From assembly GCA_905178155.1 (NCBI GenBank), contig CAJINV010000001.1:7485506-7549505 (forward strand): a stretch of 64,000 nt of DNA, written 5' to 3'. The notes below the pieces were generated by a model, which worked only from the letters and a program-made list of their open reading frames with translations, did not search any database and had not been told where the DNA came from. This document shows positions 54,502 through 64,000 of the stretch, piece by piece. Positions within the stretch are counted from its first letter, which is position 1, and every line of letters starts with the position of its first letter. The translations under genes and the position numbers were made by a program. The DNA comes from Amoebophrya sp. A120 (lineage: Eukaryota > Sar > Dinophyceae > Syndiniales > Amoebophryaceae).

Positions 54502-57041
54502 ATGCCGACCCTAGTGGAACAGAGCCCGGATTTCGTTCCGAACTTGCCGAGTACGACGGTCTCGGACGACTTCAACTACAACGTAGCCGATGGCGAGTTC
54601 AAGTACCGCAACGACCGAACCCACAAGGGTCTGGTCAAGTGGAAACTCGCAAAAACGGTCCCAGATATCGGTGGTACGGGGTGGAGGACGAAACAGGGGC
54701 ACACGCTAAAAAATCACAACTTCTACCGAACGCCGCCAAATTCAAACAAATGGAATGATCCGGTAGGGGGGTTTTTGTTGTATCTCGCTACTGTAAGTAA
54801 AAGTAGTGATTTGCCCATGCAAAACACCTTGCATGAAGACGCATGTAGACGCAAGACCACTACTTCTTTCTGAGGTTTGCAAATTGGAAAACTGATGTCA
54901 TACTTGTCTGCAGGTACACGCCGGCTACGAGTCATGGCGTGCATTCCACGGTCCCAGGTTAGAGACCAACGCTCGTCTCATCGAACAAATGGACAGCATG
55001 GACGACCTCATTGAAAATTGGGAAAAGAGAAAAGCGTATTCAGACTTCCTAAATTTTCAACACAACGTAATGCCTGTCGCTTCTATTTGAAAGCGCAGAT
55101 GACATTCTCACCTCTATCTTTCATCGGCGGACGAAGTGCTGCACCCCTTTTCAATTTTTTGCGCACATTTCCATTACAGTTTCGTGAACCGAACCCGAGC
55201 CGAGCAGTTGGATCGGTTTTGGCGGCAAAAGAGGTCACGGATGCGGCTAGAGCGAGCGACAAGCTGGACGCCGCACTTGCGGGCGAAACGAGAATTCCAT
55301 GACATATACGACTCATTCGACGGAGATATCAACTCGTTGCCGTACTGGGCTCTGCGGAAGGTTTTGACCGAAGAAGTGGTTGCCGGGGACCGAAGGGCAA
55401 TCGATAACATAACATGTAAAATTTTATTTCCTCTTTCGTGCAAAGTTGTCACCACGTCGCTGAGTTTTAAGTTGTTAAGTGCAGTGATAGATTCATCAAA
55501 ATCGAAATCCTTGATTAAAAGGAACTGCACCAATAGAATCGTTGCGCTGTGGGTAAGTACCAGATTAGTGAAAATCAACTCGCTGTCTAATTCCAGAAGA
55601 AAAACACGTTTACAGCAAAATTCATGCGGGAAGACGCGTTCAAGCGAATGCTGAAGGCGTGGCGCAACAACCGCAGAATAGAAATTATGTCGGACTTCGC
55701 CGACCGCTCGGAGTACAATCAGAGACTACAACAAATGGCGGGCCAGCCCACGGCGGAGCGACAGCCGAGAAAGGTTGGCTTTGTAACTTTTGTATGGCGT
55801 GTTTTCCTTGCGTTGGGCACAGCGCATGAATGACGGCGACCTACCAGTAGAGATCCAACCTGGTTTTGTTGTTCTTCATACCCATTTTGATAGTCATAGT
55901 ACTAGTGCACAATGACTTCATGACACACACATACAGCACACACGGCCGATGGTAACCTCGCGACTCAACGAATTGAGCAAAGCCAAGGAGGAGTTTTCCA
56001 GTGCCGATATCACCGCACACACGAACTTCAGGAATTTGCGTATCTTATTTCTCCTTTGATGCATCGTATGGGCAATAGAGAAACTGTACAGCACCGCATC
56101 ACGATATTTTGGTGAGCGATGCGCCACAGCAATAGTAAATCCACGAGTTTATTCACTAAAAATATAAACTTGAACAAAACCTAACAGCCCTAATCGACAA
56201 TGCGGTGGCGCTCGAGAAGCTGCAACCAGGCAGGGGCAAGAACGATTCCCTGATGGTGAAAGAAAAAGTGCTGCAACACGTGCTTTCCGTCCGACACCCC
56301 GAGAGACTACACCGGCCCGACAGAAGTTCGTTCCCGTCGCCCGAGCCGCTGCCGACCGAACCGCAAATGCACGGTGAGTTTATGTTTTCGCTTTGATGCC
56401 TCGTGATCAGACACATTTTCTCATGTGTTTCGTAGACGAAGTATTTCAATGTCGTGTAAATTTTTCCGTTCGTGGACGATGTATTTCGTGTAGAAAAAGG
56501 AAACACGACGAGTCAAACTTCGTTTGGTTTTGTACTTTAATAAATAAACTGAAATCAGGTATAATGGAGCGAACTCCACTCGCTACCACGCTGCAAAAGG
56601 AGTATCAGCAAGAATACGATCGCGGTATGGTCGACGACGAAATCGAGCGCATGACGTCGTGGTACAGAACAGCGAGAAACCCGACCGGAGAGCCAAAGTA
56701 AGTAGCGGTTTAGCTTTACAATGACGGACGAACTACATTGATCGCATTTGCTTGGCAGGTTCGATTTTTTACACCTTGTGTGAACCTGAATTCCAATTGA
56801 TTCTTTTTTTGGAATAAATCGCACTTATACCTCACACTACAGACTCTTGCCCGGACTCGAGATTCACCGTGCGACTGCCCGGTCAGACATCAAGGAAGTA
56901 TACGACGCTCTGGACCGATTCGAGGCGGAATTCAAGCCTATCGATGTCCTCGGGAACTTTTGGGACACAGCCCCACGGAGACAAACGGGCGAGGTCGAGG
57001 ACCAACTGGCAGACGAAGAGGCGGCGTACGCGGCGTCGTGA
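54502..57041 (+). CDS. Multi-exon protein of unknown function
   Basis: Seven inferred exons: 54502-54792, 54914-55035, 55180-55415, about 55616-55773, about 56187-56373, 56559-56697 and 56843-57041. They sum to 444 codons. Most borders are GT-AG with matching phase, and donors GTAAGT (after exons 1 and 6) and GTGAGT (after exon 5) are strong. The product is soluble, charged and rich in aromatic residues (GLVKWKLAKTVPDIGGTGW; RMLKAWRNNRRIEI; LDRFEAEFKPIDVLGNFWD). No family is recognised. Two places are unsure. Between 55415 and 55616 a further small exon ending TGG before GTAAGT at 55553 is possible. The entry to exon 5 is either a non-canonical CA|GCC end or a GT-AG splice using a longer exon 4. 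It could be a mitochondrial or flagellar protein, but nothing proves it. Confidence 0.55.
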
Positions 57042-57682
57042 CGCTCCTTTTCGGTTCTTGGTGTGCCGGTGTGAGTCGCGGCAAAAATGTTGTAAAAATG
57101 TAAGAACTTGATGTTCATCACAACTTAACAATCCGAATAAATGTCTTGTTTATGATAGGTAATCTTAATCTACTAGCAAAAGTCTGACACGGCTCGCCGA
57201 GCTTGAAATGTCCGAATCTTATCTCAGTTTTACTGTTTTACTTCTAGCGATGTTTTGGAACAAATATCTATGCAAAATGAATTCTGCAAAGAATGCAACG
57301 TTTCCGAAAAATGCAACCGGGGTTTGCCGTGCAGCCGGCATGACCAAGCGGAAAACTTGTACCATACTGAAAGTGAACTTGGGCTAAGCAAGAAGCTAAA
57401 GAAACATGCAACTCTCGGCCGCAGTCAGCCGTACAATTTTTGCAGCTGTGTGCTGTAGGGTAAGGCGCTGTTTCATGTGTCGTTTGATGGATTTCAATTG
57501 CTTCTAGTTTTTTCTCGATCTGATTCTGATTTTTTTCCTTTTTCTCGCTTTGAAGCAAGGGCAACAGGCCCTCGTGATAAATTTCATTTCTTTTCAGTAG
57601 ATCTTTTATCGTGGAACAAGAAGATTGTTGGAATGCTGAAAAAGGTTTTTGCAGAAATTCTACATTGAAGAGAACAGAAATT
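57042..57682. other. Intergenic region
   Basis: About 640 bp with no supported gene. A short frame at 57255-57458 reads Cys-rich but has no support beyond being open. Confidence 0.4.
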
Positions 57683-58755
57683 ATGTTTTCCTCCACAAGT
57701 TTCCGTCCCCTTCCTCTGCTCCAGGTCCCGCCCAGAACAGTAGCAACCCTCGGCGGTTCCTGTTCTGGCGGAGGGGCAACTTCCTCGTCACGAATACGCA
57801 ACGTTTGCGCTGGTATGCTATCACCCCCGTATCCGCAACCGGCAATAATATGCGCAGACGGAAAAAGTTCTGTTGCTCCTGCCGGGCCATCAATCTTCAA
57901 TATGGACCCCTGGTCTGTTTTTCGATCCGATCAGTCAGACGTGAGGCGGTTTTCAGCAGACGAGAGGACGCTAGTGATGCGAGTCCTACCACAGTTCCGA
58001 TCGTTTGCTTTCACGGCCCAGGCTGCGCAGGCCTTGAAAACCCTGCGCGAGGCTGTGCCGCCAAAAAAGAAGGTAATCCAGCTGTCCAAGAAGGAGCGGA
58101 AACAGCTGCAGGGAAACATCGGGAAATACGCAAACAGCGCGGGGAGACCGGAATTCCACAACGTGGATTTGGATCGGCACGGCCGGATCTGCGAACCGAC
58201 CGACGTTTTCGAAATTGTCATCACCACCAGCAAAAACAACGTCTGGATCGTACCAAAATACTTGTTTTGACGCCTCAGTTTGTTCTATGGCGGATGATGA
58301 TTTTTTTGGTAGCTATTACAGTACCGAAGAAGCTTGCGCCATATTGATTTTTCTGTTTCAGAGACGGGGTCAGCGACAGCACACTACGTACTGTCACCTT
58401 GAGCGTTCATGCCTACCTGTGCTTTGATTTGACTCGCAAAAGCAAAAACTTCCAGGTGGTGAACAACAAAGCACGGGAAGGCCGCACGGTTTTCTCGTCC
58501 CACGCCGGCAACGTAGGACTGCGCAAGTCCGGCCGCCGCACCATCGACGCGGCGCACCGAATCGCGTCGAACATAGCGCGCAAGTGCAAGCGGCTGGGCG
58601 TGTCGGTCTGCGAAGTCCGGTTCCGCTGGCTGATGAAGGTGGAAGCTATTCTGCAGGCCTTCCAGGCGCAGGGACTGCACATCACCCGAGTAACGCACGT
58701 CCCACGGCTCCCCAAGGGAGACCCGCACAAGTGTCGGAAGAGGAGGCGCGTGTAG
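57683..58755 (+). CDS. MRPS11: Ribosomal protein uS11, mitochondrial type
   Basis: Exon 1 runs 57683 to about 58249 and exon 2 from about 58362 to 58755. The C-terminal part is clear uS11: VFSSHAGNVGLRKSGRRTIDAAHRIASNIARKCKRLGVSVCEVRF, then ILQAFQAQGLHITRVTHVPRLPKGDPH and a KCRKRRRV end. This family sits on the platform of the small ribosomal subunit next to the 3' end of its rRNA. The first ATG gives a Ser/Arg/Pro-rich extension (MFSSTSFRPLPLLQVPPRT) that fits a mitochondrial presequence, and the long N-terminal arm fits a mitoribosomal form; this is inference. The exon junction after NNVWI does not work with GT-AG in frame (see findings). Confidence 0.8.
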
Positions 58756-59640
58756 GGACGTACTGCACCGGATGTTGACCACGTCCTTCATTCCTACTCT
58801 TACTGCGCAATACGAACTCATTTTTGTGCAGTAAATTGAACGTCATTTTTTGCTTCGTCCACGTACTAACTGATGAGCCCAGGATATCGTGCGACATAGA
58901 AATGCCCGCGTGAACTTCGTACTACTTGAGACAGAATCGTGAAAATTTCAAAATCTGTAGAGTACACACAACCACGCGCGCAACGTTCTGAGACAATGTT
59001 ACGACTGCGCAAGCATGATCGGTTTCGCTTTTATTTGCTGACAAATTCTCTGTGTTTTTCTGCAAACTGGCATCGTGAAAACCGCTGTATTTCGGTGATT
59101 TTATTTTCAATCGTGAGTCGGGGTAAACATACGATTTTCATTTTTTCCCTTTGCATTTGTGCTTTTCCTATCTACTTTTTTGCAATCTTGGTAGTCGTTC
59201 TTTTTCGGTTCACAACAGGTCCTTTTTGGAATATAATTCCCGATAGAGTACCCTCATTTTTGCAAGTGTACTTTCAGTGTACATCAACAGGCCCGATAAA
59301 GGGTCGATCTGGCTGCACTTCTTGAAGTAGTTGGAATAGTGTGCCAAGCACAACTTCTTTGAGATCTCGTCGTGCTTCACTCAAAGAATCTCAAATCAGC
59401 GACTGTTTTAACTACTTCATTTGAGTCTACTTTTGGGCCAAAAAGTAAATTTCGTCTACTTCATACATTTGGGTCGTTTCATTTTACATTTCGTATGGTT
59501 TCGAGAAAGCAAGGCTGCTCCTTGTGACTTTATCAGAGATTCTTCCAATTTCCTACATCCTCACCATCTTTCTGTTTCTTTAGCCTCCGAGCCTGATTCA
59601 CAAGAAGTTTGCGAGTACGCACCTCCTCCCTGGATGCAAC
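58756..59640. other. Intergenic region with foldback repeat
   Basis: About 885 bp, AT-rich, with no supported gene. It contains the inverted repeat listed at 59323. Confidence 0.4.
59323..59419. repeat. Nested inverted repeat
   Basis: TGAAGTAGTT at 59323-59332 is matched by AACTACTTCA at 59410-59419. Inside it, TTCTTTGAG at 59355-59363 is matched by CTCAAAGAA at 59380-59388. The 97-bp unit can fold into a long hairpin. It may be a small foldback element. Confidence 0.65.
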
Positions 59641-61463
59641 ATGGCACCAGGCAGCGACGTTAGCTCAACCCCCCCACCCCCCCTGAGTCCGATGTCTCTG
59701 ACAGCGACAACCGCGGACACGACGCCGTCGCCTTTGGCGGAGCAACACGGCGGCTCGGTGTCCTCCTCGGGGCGAAATTTACTGGTCACCGGCGGCGCGG
59801 GTTTCATCGGTGGGCACCTGTGCGAGGTGCTGCTGCGTCGTGGCGACCGGGTGGTGGCGCTGGATAACTTGAGCGAGTACTACAACGTCAATTTCAAAAA
59901 GGAGACGCTGAAGATACTGCAATCCTACAACGAGGCAAAGCTCACGACGGCGTTTTCCGCAAAGGAGCCGGATGAATCGGAAGCAGCCTCGCGGGTAGAA
60001 GACGCGAATCAGGCCAGGAGGTTCACCTTTGTCGAGGCAGATTTCTGCGATCTAAACGCGGTGGAAAAGGTTTTCGAAACGGAAGGGCCATTCACCTGCG
60101 TCGTGCACCTCGGCGCCCAGGCTGGCGTCAGGTATAGAAAGAAAACCCGGAGCGATTTTGTTCTTGATGGGGGCTCTGCAATTACATTGTTTCATCTATC
60201 ACCATGTTGAGAAGTGAGAAAATCTCAACTAAAACTTTTTCAATTGTTGAAGCCCCCTTATGTAGAAAAAACCTCACGACCAAAAAAAAATGCAGGTATA
60301 GCGTGCAGAATCCGTGTGAAGTGATTATGACCAACGTGATTGGGCAGCAAAGAATACTAGACGCCGTGAAGAAGTACAAGGTTCCGTACGCGGTCTGCGC
60401 ATCTTCCTCGAGCGTCTACGGGGTAAGCAGCACAGCACCCTTCAGCGAGGACCAGATCTGCAATCAGCCGATCAGCCCCTATGCCGCGTCAAAGCGCTCC
60501 TGCGAAATGTTTGGACACGCCTTCAATCATTTGAACAAGATCCCGTTGACAATGCTCCGATTCTTCACCGTCTACGGCCCGCGAGGGAGGCCCGACATGG
60601 CGGCATTCAAGTTCATTCAGAAGATCGACAAGGTACAGAAAGGGTTTGATTTTCTTGCTGGCTGTATCTGTATTTTACGCATCTGCCACGAAAACGAAAA
60701 TCAAAATTTTCACTTAGCTGTGCATCCTCCAAAGAAAGTGTTGTCTTTTGGCACTGAATTGATCGCTCCAGTAATACAATGAAGATACAAGCTCTTGCTG
60801 CTTTATTCGTTATTTGATTGAAGAACCATCAAAACAAATACAGGGAGAACCCATTGACAAGTTCGGGGACGGGTCGGCAATCCGTGAGTTTACCTACGTG
60901 AACGACATTGTAAATGGCGTGGTCCTGTCCATCGACACGGTGCCACAGGGGAACGGGTTTCGCGTCATGAATCTGGGCGGCGGAACCACACATACGCTGA
61001 ATGACTTCATCGCGACCATTGAAAAGCACGTGGGATATGGATTGTAAAAATGTCTGGGTCTGGAAGAATGCATGTTTGTCATGCTTGTCTGGCATGACTC
61101 TTAAATCTGTCATGCACGTTACCCAAGAGCTCCACTTTTCTGTAATGCAGAAACGCAGTTTGTCATGCAGAATAGGCAACAGCTAGAAACTCAGAAACTT
61201 GTCATGCTGAGCCAGCATTTGTGGCCTCATCATGAGACGCCACCCAGCATCACAAGTTTCCAGACCCAGACATTTTTACATTTGATATGGGAAAGCCGGC
61301 AGCAATAAACCAGCTGCCCGACCAACCAGGTGACGTCGCCATCACGTCCGCCGACCAAAAGCATGCTTTTGCAGAGGTGGGATTCCAGCCAGAAATCAGC
61401 CTCGACGAAGGAATCCGGAGAACGGTGGAGTGGTACAGAAATTGCCCCTATCTGGAAGGGTAG
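59641..61463 (+). CDS. UDP-glucuronate 4-epimerase-type sugar nucleotide epimerase
   Basis: Four exons, 59641-60131, 60296-60632, 60844-61035 and 61293-61463, give 397 codons in one frame (396 aa). It is a short-chain dehydrogenase/reductase: NAD-binding GGAGFIGGHL near residue 58, the LDNLSEYYNV motif of UDP-glucuronate epimerases, catalytic CASSSSVYG, YAASKRSCEM with the active-site Tyr and Lys, GRPDMA, REFTYVNDIV, and the closing QPGDV..LDEGIRRTVEWYR. It would interconvert UDP-glucuronate and UDP-galacturonate for polysaccharide or glycan synthesis. The first 45 residues are Ser/Thr/Pro-rich with no strong membrane anchor. Introns 1 and 2 are GT-AG. Intron 3 is the introner element at 61036 and has no GT-AG option in frame. 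The family match runs straight across it (KHV-GKPAAIN). Confidence 0.85.
60132..60295 (+). other. GT-AG intron flanked by a 9-bp direct repeat
   Basis: CAGGTATAG is present at both borders (60129-60137 and 60293-60301), so one copy is removed on splicing at AG|GTATAG. The repeat looks like a target-site duplication that supplies both splice sites. No terminal inverted repeat is seen. Confidence 0.55.
61031..61292 (+). mobile_element. Introner element with perfect terminal inverted repeats
   Basis: This is intron 3 of the epimerase gene. A 23-base arm at 61043-61065 (starts TGTAAAAATG, ends GTCTGGAA) is the exact reverse complement of 61258-61280. Outside the arms, TATGGAT and TTTGATA are partly complementary. 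The element (61036-61287, 252 bp) is bordered by the direct repeat TGGGA at 61031-61035 and 61288-61292. Removing the element and one repeat copy restores the epimerase frame as ..KHVGKPAAIN... None of the six equivalent cut positions gives GT-AG, GC-AG or AT-AC ends. The inside carries four copies of TGTCATGC (from 61077, 61108, 61161 and 61200). Inverted arms, a short direct repeat and odd splice ends together match introner elements reported in Amoebophrya. Confidence 0.85.
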
Positions 61464-62740
61464 GATGGTGCCCGGGCTTGAAGAAGTTTAGTTTGTTCCC
61501 CCCGGATTAGAGGAACTTTTTTTGTTGAGCACTTTGTTTCACGGGAACCTCACGATTATACGGAAGAAGTTTGTAGTTTTACGCTAGCGCTACATGCGTA
61601 TTTTCACACATATAAGGATATCTACTATAATCGAACATACTTACATTGGGAATGAACGACAGCACGCACCGCGGGGACAGAGCTGGGCTTGACAGCTTAT
61701 TCCTGCGAAGCATGCTTGATTTTTGGAAGAAGTACGCAGCGCGTTTGAATAAACGGGTCCACGGGCATGTGCCATCTAATATCGAACTGCCCCCTCCAAT
61801 TATATGTCTGTGTGTAGATGGGAGGGTGATTTTCTTTTTTTCGAGGACAATTGATATTCCGCAAGCAACGTGTGCAGAGAATAGTTGTACTTCCTGCTAC
61901 AGTAATGTCGACGCCCACATTGAAACGTGGAGCATTTTTGTGGAAATAAAACGCTAAAGATGCGCTGCGCCGCAGTAGACGGGTTGTGAAAATTTGCCCG
62001 ATCACGCACTGACACTTTGTCGAGTTCCTTTTCCAGTGCCCCTGACGAGCCGTTCTCCGCGGACAGAATGTCGCATCTGTGCATCCGCCTTATGATCTGG
62101 TCAGAAGAACAGAATATCGTTGAGATCAAGCGCAAGGAGACGATCTACAAATCCCAGGTTGAACCAATTCGAGATAGAAATTATCTGCAAGATACATCCG
62201 TTCGATCCTCAGTCATTTCCCTCAGTGATGTCCGGTCGCGGAAGCAGCTGCACCTAAATCTTTCGAAAAGGATCAATTTGACGGTCGTGTGACGGAGGCG
62301 AAAGTGCCAAGTCATTGTCTTTGAGGTTCTGGTGGGGCCGTGCCGCTGCTGACGATACTTTCTGACGAGATCGATAATCCGACCTGATCCTCTTCCGTTT
62401 TCGGTTTCCGAAGTTGACGAAAATGATCCAGAGTTTCTCCGTCGGTTCTGAAACACGTCGGTCCGATGACTTTCCGCATTGAAATGAATGGAAACCGATC
62501 TTCGTCCTGAAGCAATGCGGAACGCATGAAAAATTTTCACTTTTCAGATGGATACCAGGCGTGGTTTAGATCTTGAAAACGAACACAAAAATAACGGACT
62601 GTGCCCTTGGAGTTCAGCACTTTCCTGCCCAGCTTCATGCAATTGTTCTGCTTTTTTCCTGAATGCGAGTCTGTCTATCCCCTACTTAAAAATATGCTGC
62701 GACCGATTTTGGTTTTTGATTTTGAAGTGGAACATTGAGT
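61464..62740. other. Intergenic region
   Basis: About 1.28 kb without a supported gene. Short frames at 61646-61957 and 62017-62292 show no recognised motif. It holds the 3' end of the epimerase transcript and the leader of the nitroreductase gene. Confidence 0.4.
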
Positions 62741-63868
62741 ATGCTCCTGAGAAGTGCTTTCCGGCGCAATTGGTTTGGCCACGAAAGAACAGGAATTCTT
62801 GGGCGCCGGACTTCGTCATTTCCTCATCGACTACAACAAAGAGAACGCGCCTGCATAAGCCGGCCTCCTGCGGTACTACCAGCTCCAACATCAGTGGCGT
62901 CACTCCATGATCGTGTAACTTCTCACTGCCACCACATACACTTTTTGTCGACATCCCGTAAGAGCCCCCCTGATACCACCCGTACCCTCGCGGAGCACGT
63001 GTCGGAAATAGACAGAAAGGAAATGGGCAGCCCTGAAGGGTACAACCACGATCATAATGCGCAGGAGTCTTTCGCGTCTTTTAAAGAGATCGCGAATCGG
63101 CGCCGGCACCAGAAGCACTTCGACCCGGAGAAAAAGGTGCCCGAGGCGTTGTTGGTCGACATCCTGCGGACGGCTCAGCGGGCGCCTAGCAGCTTCAACA
63201 CGCAGCCGTACAAGGTGATTCTCGTCCGCGATGCAGCCTTGAAAGAGGCGGTTGCGGCGCGCGCCATGTCCAACGAAAAGAATGCAGACGTTGTGCGCAA
63301 GGCGGACACCACGGCCGTTTTCCTGGCCGACTGCGAGATGATGGACGAGGTTCCGCGGGTGCAACAGCTGTTCTGCGACACGACGAATGCCCCCGAGGAT
63401 TACATAAGAGACGCCCTGCCGAGGGCGATCGGCGGCCTTTCCGTTGGGTACGCAGGCGGGTGGTTGAAAAAAACGATCATGTACACGATTCACAGCTGGG
63501 TCATGTGGGGCATGCGCACGTTCGGGGGAACAAACATTGACTTTTGTCCCGTGCCGGGCTGGGCGTACCGCCAGACGGGGTTCCTGGCGGACCACTTCGT
63601 ACTCGCGGCCACGTCGGCAGGGCTAGAGACGGCCGTCATGGAGGGGTTCAGCGGAATAAAGGCGATGGAGATCCTCGGCGTGCCGGCGGATAAGCGGACG
63701 AAGTACAGCTGCTTCTGCATGGTCTCCGTGGGATACCCAGATAACACAGAACCAAAGAGCAGAGGGTACACGAAATCAGCAAGGTTTCCATTTGAAGAAG
63801 TGTTTTCCCTAGACGGATTTGAGAAGCCTTTCGCTAGTAGTACCGCGGACGGAAAAAAAAACAAGTGA
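62741..63868 (+). CDS. Nitroreductase-family flavoprotein
   Basis: A 375-residue protein from the ATG at 62741, ending at 63868. The catalytic domain begins near residue 105: IANRRRHQKHFDPEKKVPEALLVDILRTAQRAPSSFNTQPYKVILVRD is the FMN-binding start of the nitroreductase fold. It ends with TSAGLETAVMEGFSGIKAMEILGVP and SVGYPD. The family uses FMN and NAD(P)H to reduce nitro groups, quinones or other acceptors; the true substrate is unknown. The N-terminal 90 residues are rich in Arg, Ser and His (MLLRSAFRRNWFGHERTGI), which fits a mitochondrial or plastid-type targeting sequence (inference). There is a hydrophobic insert near 63470-63500 (KTIMYTIHSWVMWGM) that might touch a membrane. No intron is needed. 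Confidence 0.8.
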   Translation: MLLRSAFRRNWFGHERTGILGRRTSSFPHRLQQRERACISRPPAVLPAPTSVASLHDRVTSHCHHIHFLSTSRKSPPDTTRTLAEHVSEIDRKEMGSPEGYNHDHNAQESFASFKEIANRRRHQKHFDPEKKVPEALLVDILRTAQRAPSSFNTQPYKVILVRDAALKEAVAARAMSNEKNADVVRKADTTAVFLADCEMMDEVPRVQQLFCDTTNAPEDYIRDALPRAIGGLSVGYAGGWLKKTIMYTIHSWVMWGMRTFGGTNIDFCPVPGWAYRQTGFLADHFVLAATSAGLETAVMEGFSGIKAMEILGVPADKRTKYSCFCMVSVGYPDNTEPKSRGYTKSARFPFEEVFSLDGFEKPFASSTADGKKNK

Positions 63869-64000
63869 GCACGGGTCTGAAGTTGTCTGCCAGATGAAGA
63901 ACTCATATTTATGATCGGGGCGCACAAGAAATTGCCTCGCCGCAGTTCTTGCGCCGACAATCTGCTGTGCTGGATCTAGACACATGCATGTTCTTTCGGT
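63869..64000. other. 3' flank at window end
   Basis: Non-coding tail after the nitroreductase gene. Nothing recognised. Confidence 0.4.

Noticed and set aside
1-64000. tRNA, rRNA or CRISPR loci
   Set aside because: None seen by eye on either strand; no spaced repeat array and no recognisable rRNA segment.
1-64000. Encoded dinoflagellate spliced-leader relics upstream of genes
   Set aside because: I looked for the leader core and found no convincing match; a computed search would be needed to exclude short relics.

Overview
This window looks like a compact nuclear genome of a dinoflagellate-lineage alveolate. The best guess is a syndinian parasite of the Amoebophrya type. Three things support this. 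All 18 protein-coding loci I can support lie on the + strand, as in dinoflagellate one-way gene arrays. Genes are broken by short introns (about 110-310 nt). At least one intron, and probably three, cannot be spliced with in-frame GT-AG ends; the clearest has perfect terminal inverted repeats and a direct repeat at its borders, the signature of introner elements described in Amoebophrya. The organism call is inference; no database was searched.

Layout. 1-1366: pyrimidine-rich and non-coding. 1.4-3.9 kb: membrane protein with two HMA metal-binding domains. 5.1-9.6 kb: single-pass membrane protein with DUF4116-like repeats. 10.7-11.6 kb: HIRAN-like protein. 11.9-14.1 kb: seven-TM GPR107/Lung-7TM-type protein in five exons. 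14.9-17.1 kb: an unknown basic ORF and a RING-H2 protein. 17.8-19.6 kb: Cys-rich protein with duplicated modules. 20.2-23.1 kb: GBP/atlastin-like GTPase with TM segments. 23.7-26.3 kb: large low-complexity protein. 26.7-28.5 kb: glucose-6-phosphatase-like PAP2 enzyme. 29.1-29.9 kb: DUF4386-like membrane protein. 30.5-31.7 kb: unknown. 32.5-33.6 kb: small Gln-rich coiled-coil protein in five exons. 34.4-37.5 kb: multi-pass protein with two PX domains. 38.4-52.5 kb: a giant three-exon gene (about 4,615 aa) joining a CCCH finger, a UPF1/ZNFX1-type SF1 helicase, NFX1 zinc fingers and five CbxX/CfqX-type AAA+ modules. 52.5-54.5 kb: intergenic, with a GC-rich cluster of hairpins. 54.5-57.0 kb: multi-exon unknown. 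57.7-58.8 kb: mitochondrial-type ribosomal protein uS11. 59.6-61.5 kb: UDP-glucuronate 4-epimerase carrying the clear introner. 62.7-63.9 kb: nitroreductase-family protein.

The genes do not form an obvious pathway; this is an ordinary mixed eukaryotic neighbourhood. The strongest leads are the introner elements and the giant helicase/NFX1/penta-AAA+ protein, whose domain mix recalls RNA-surveillance or antiviral helicases such as ZNFX1. Exon borders are hand-placed from reading frame and motif continuity; no transcript evidence was available.
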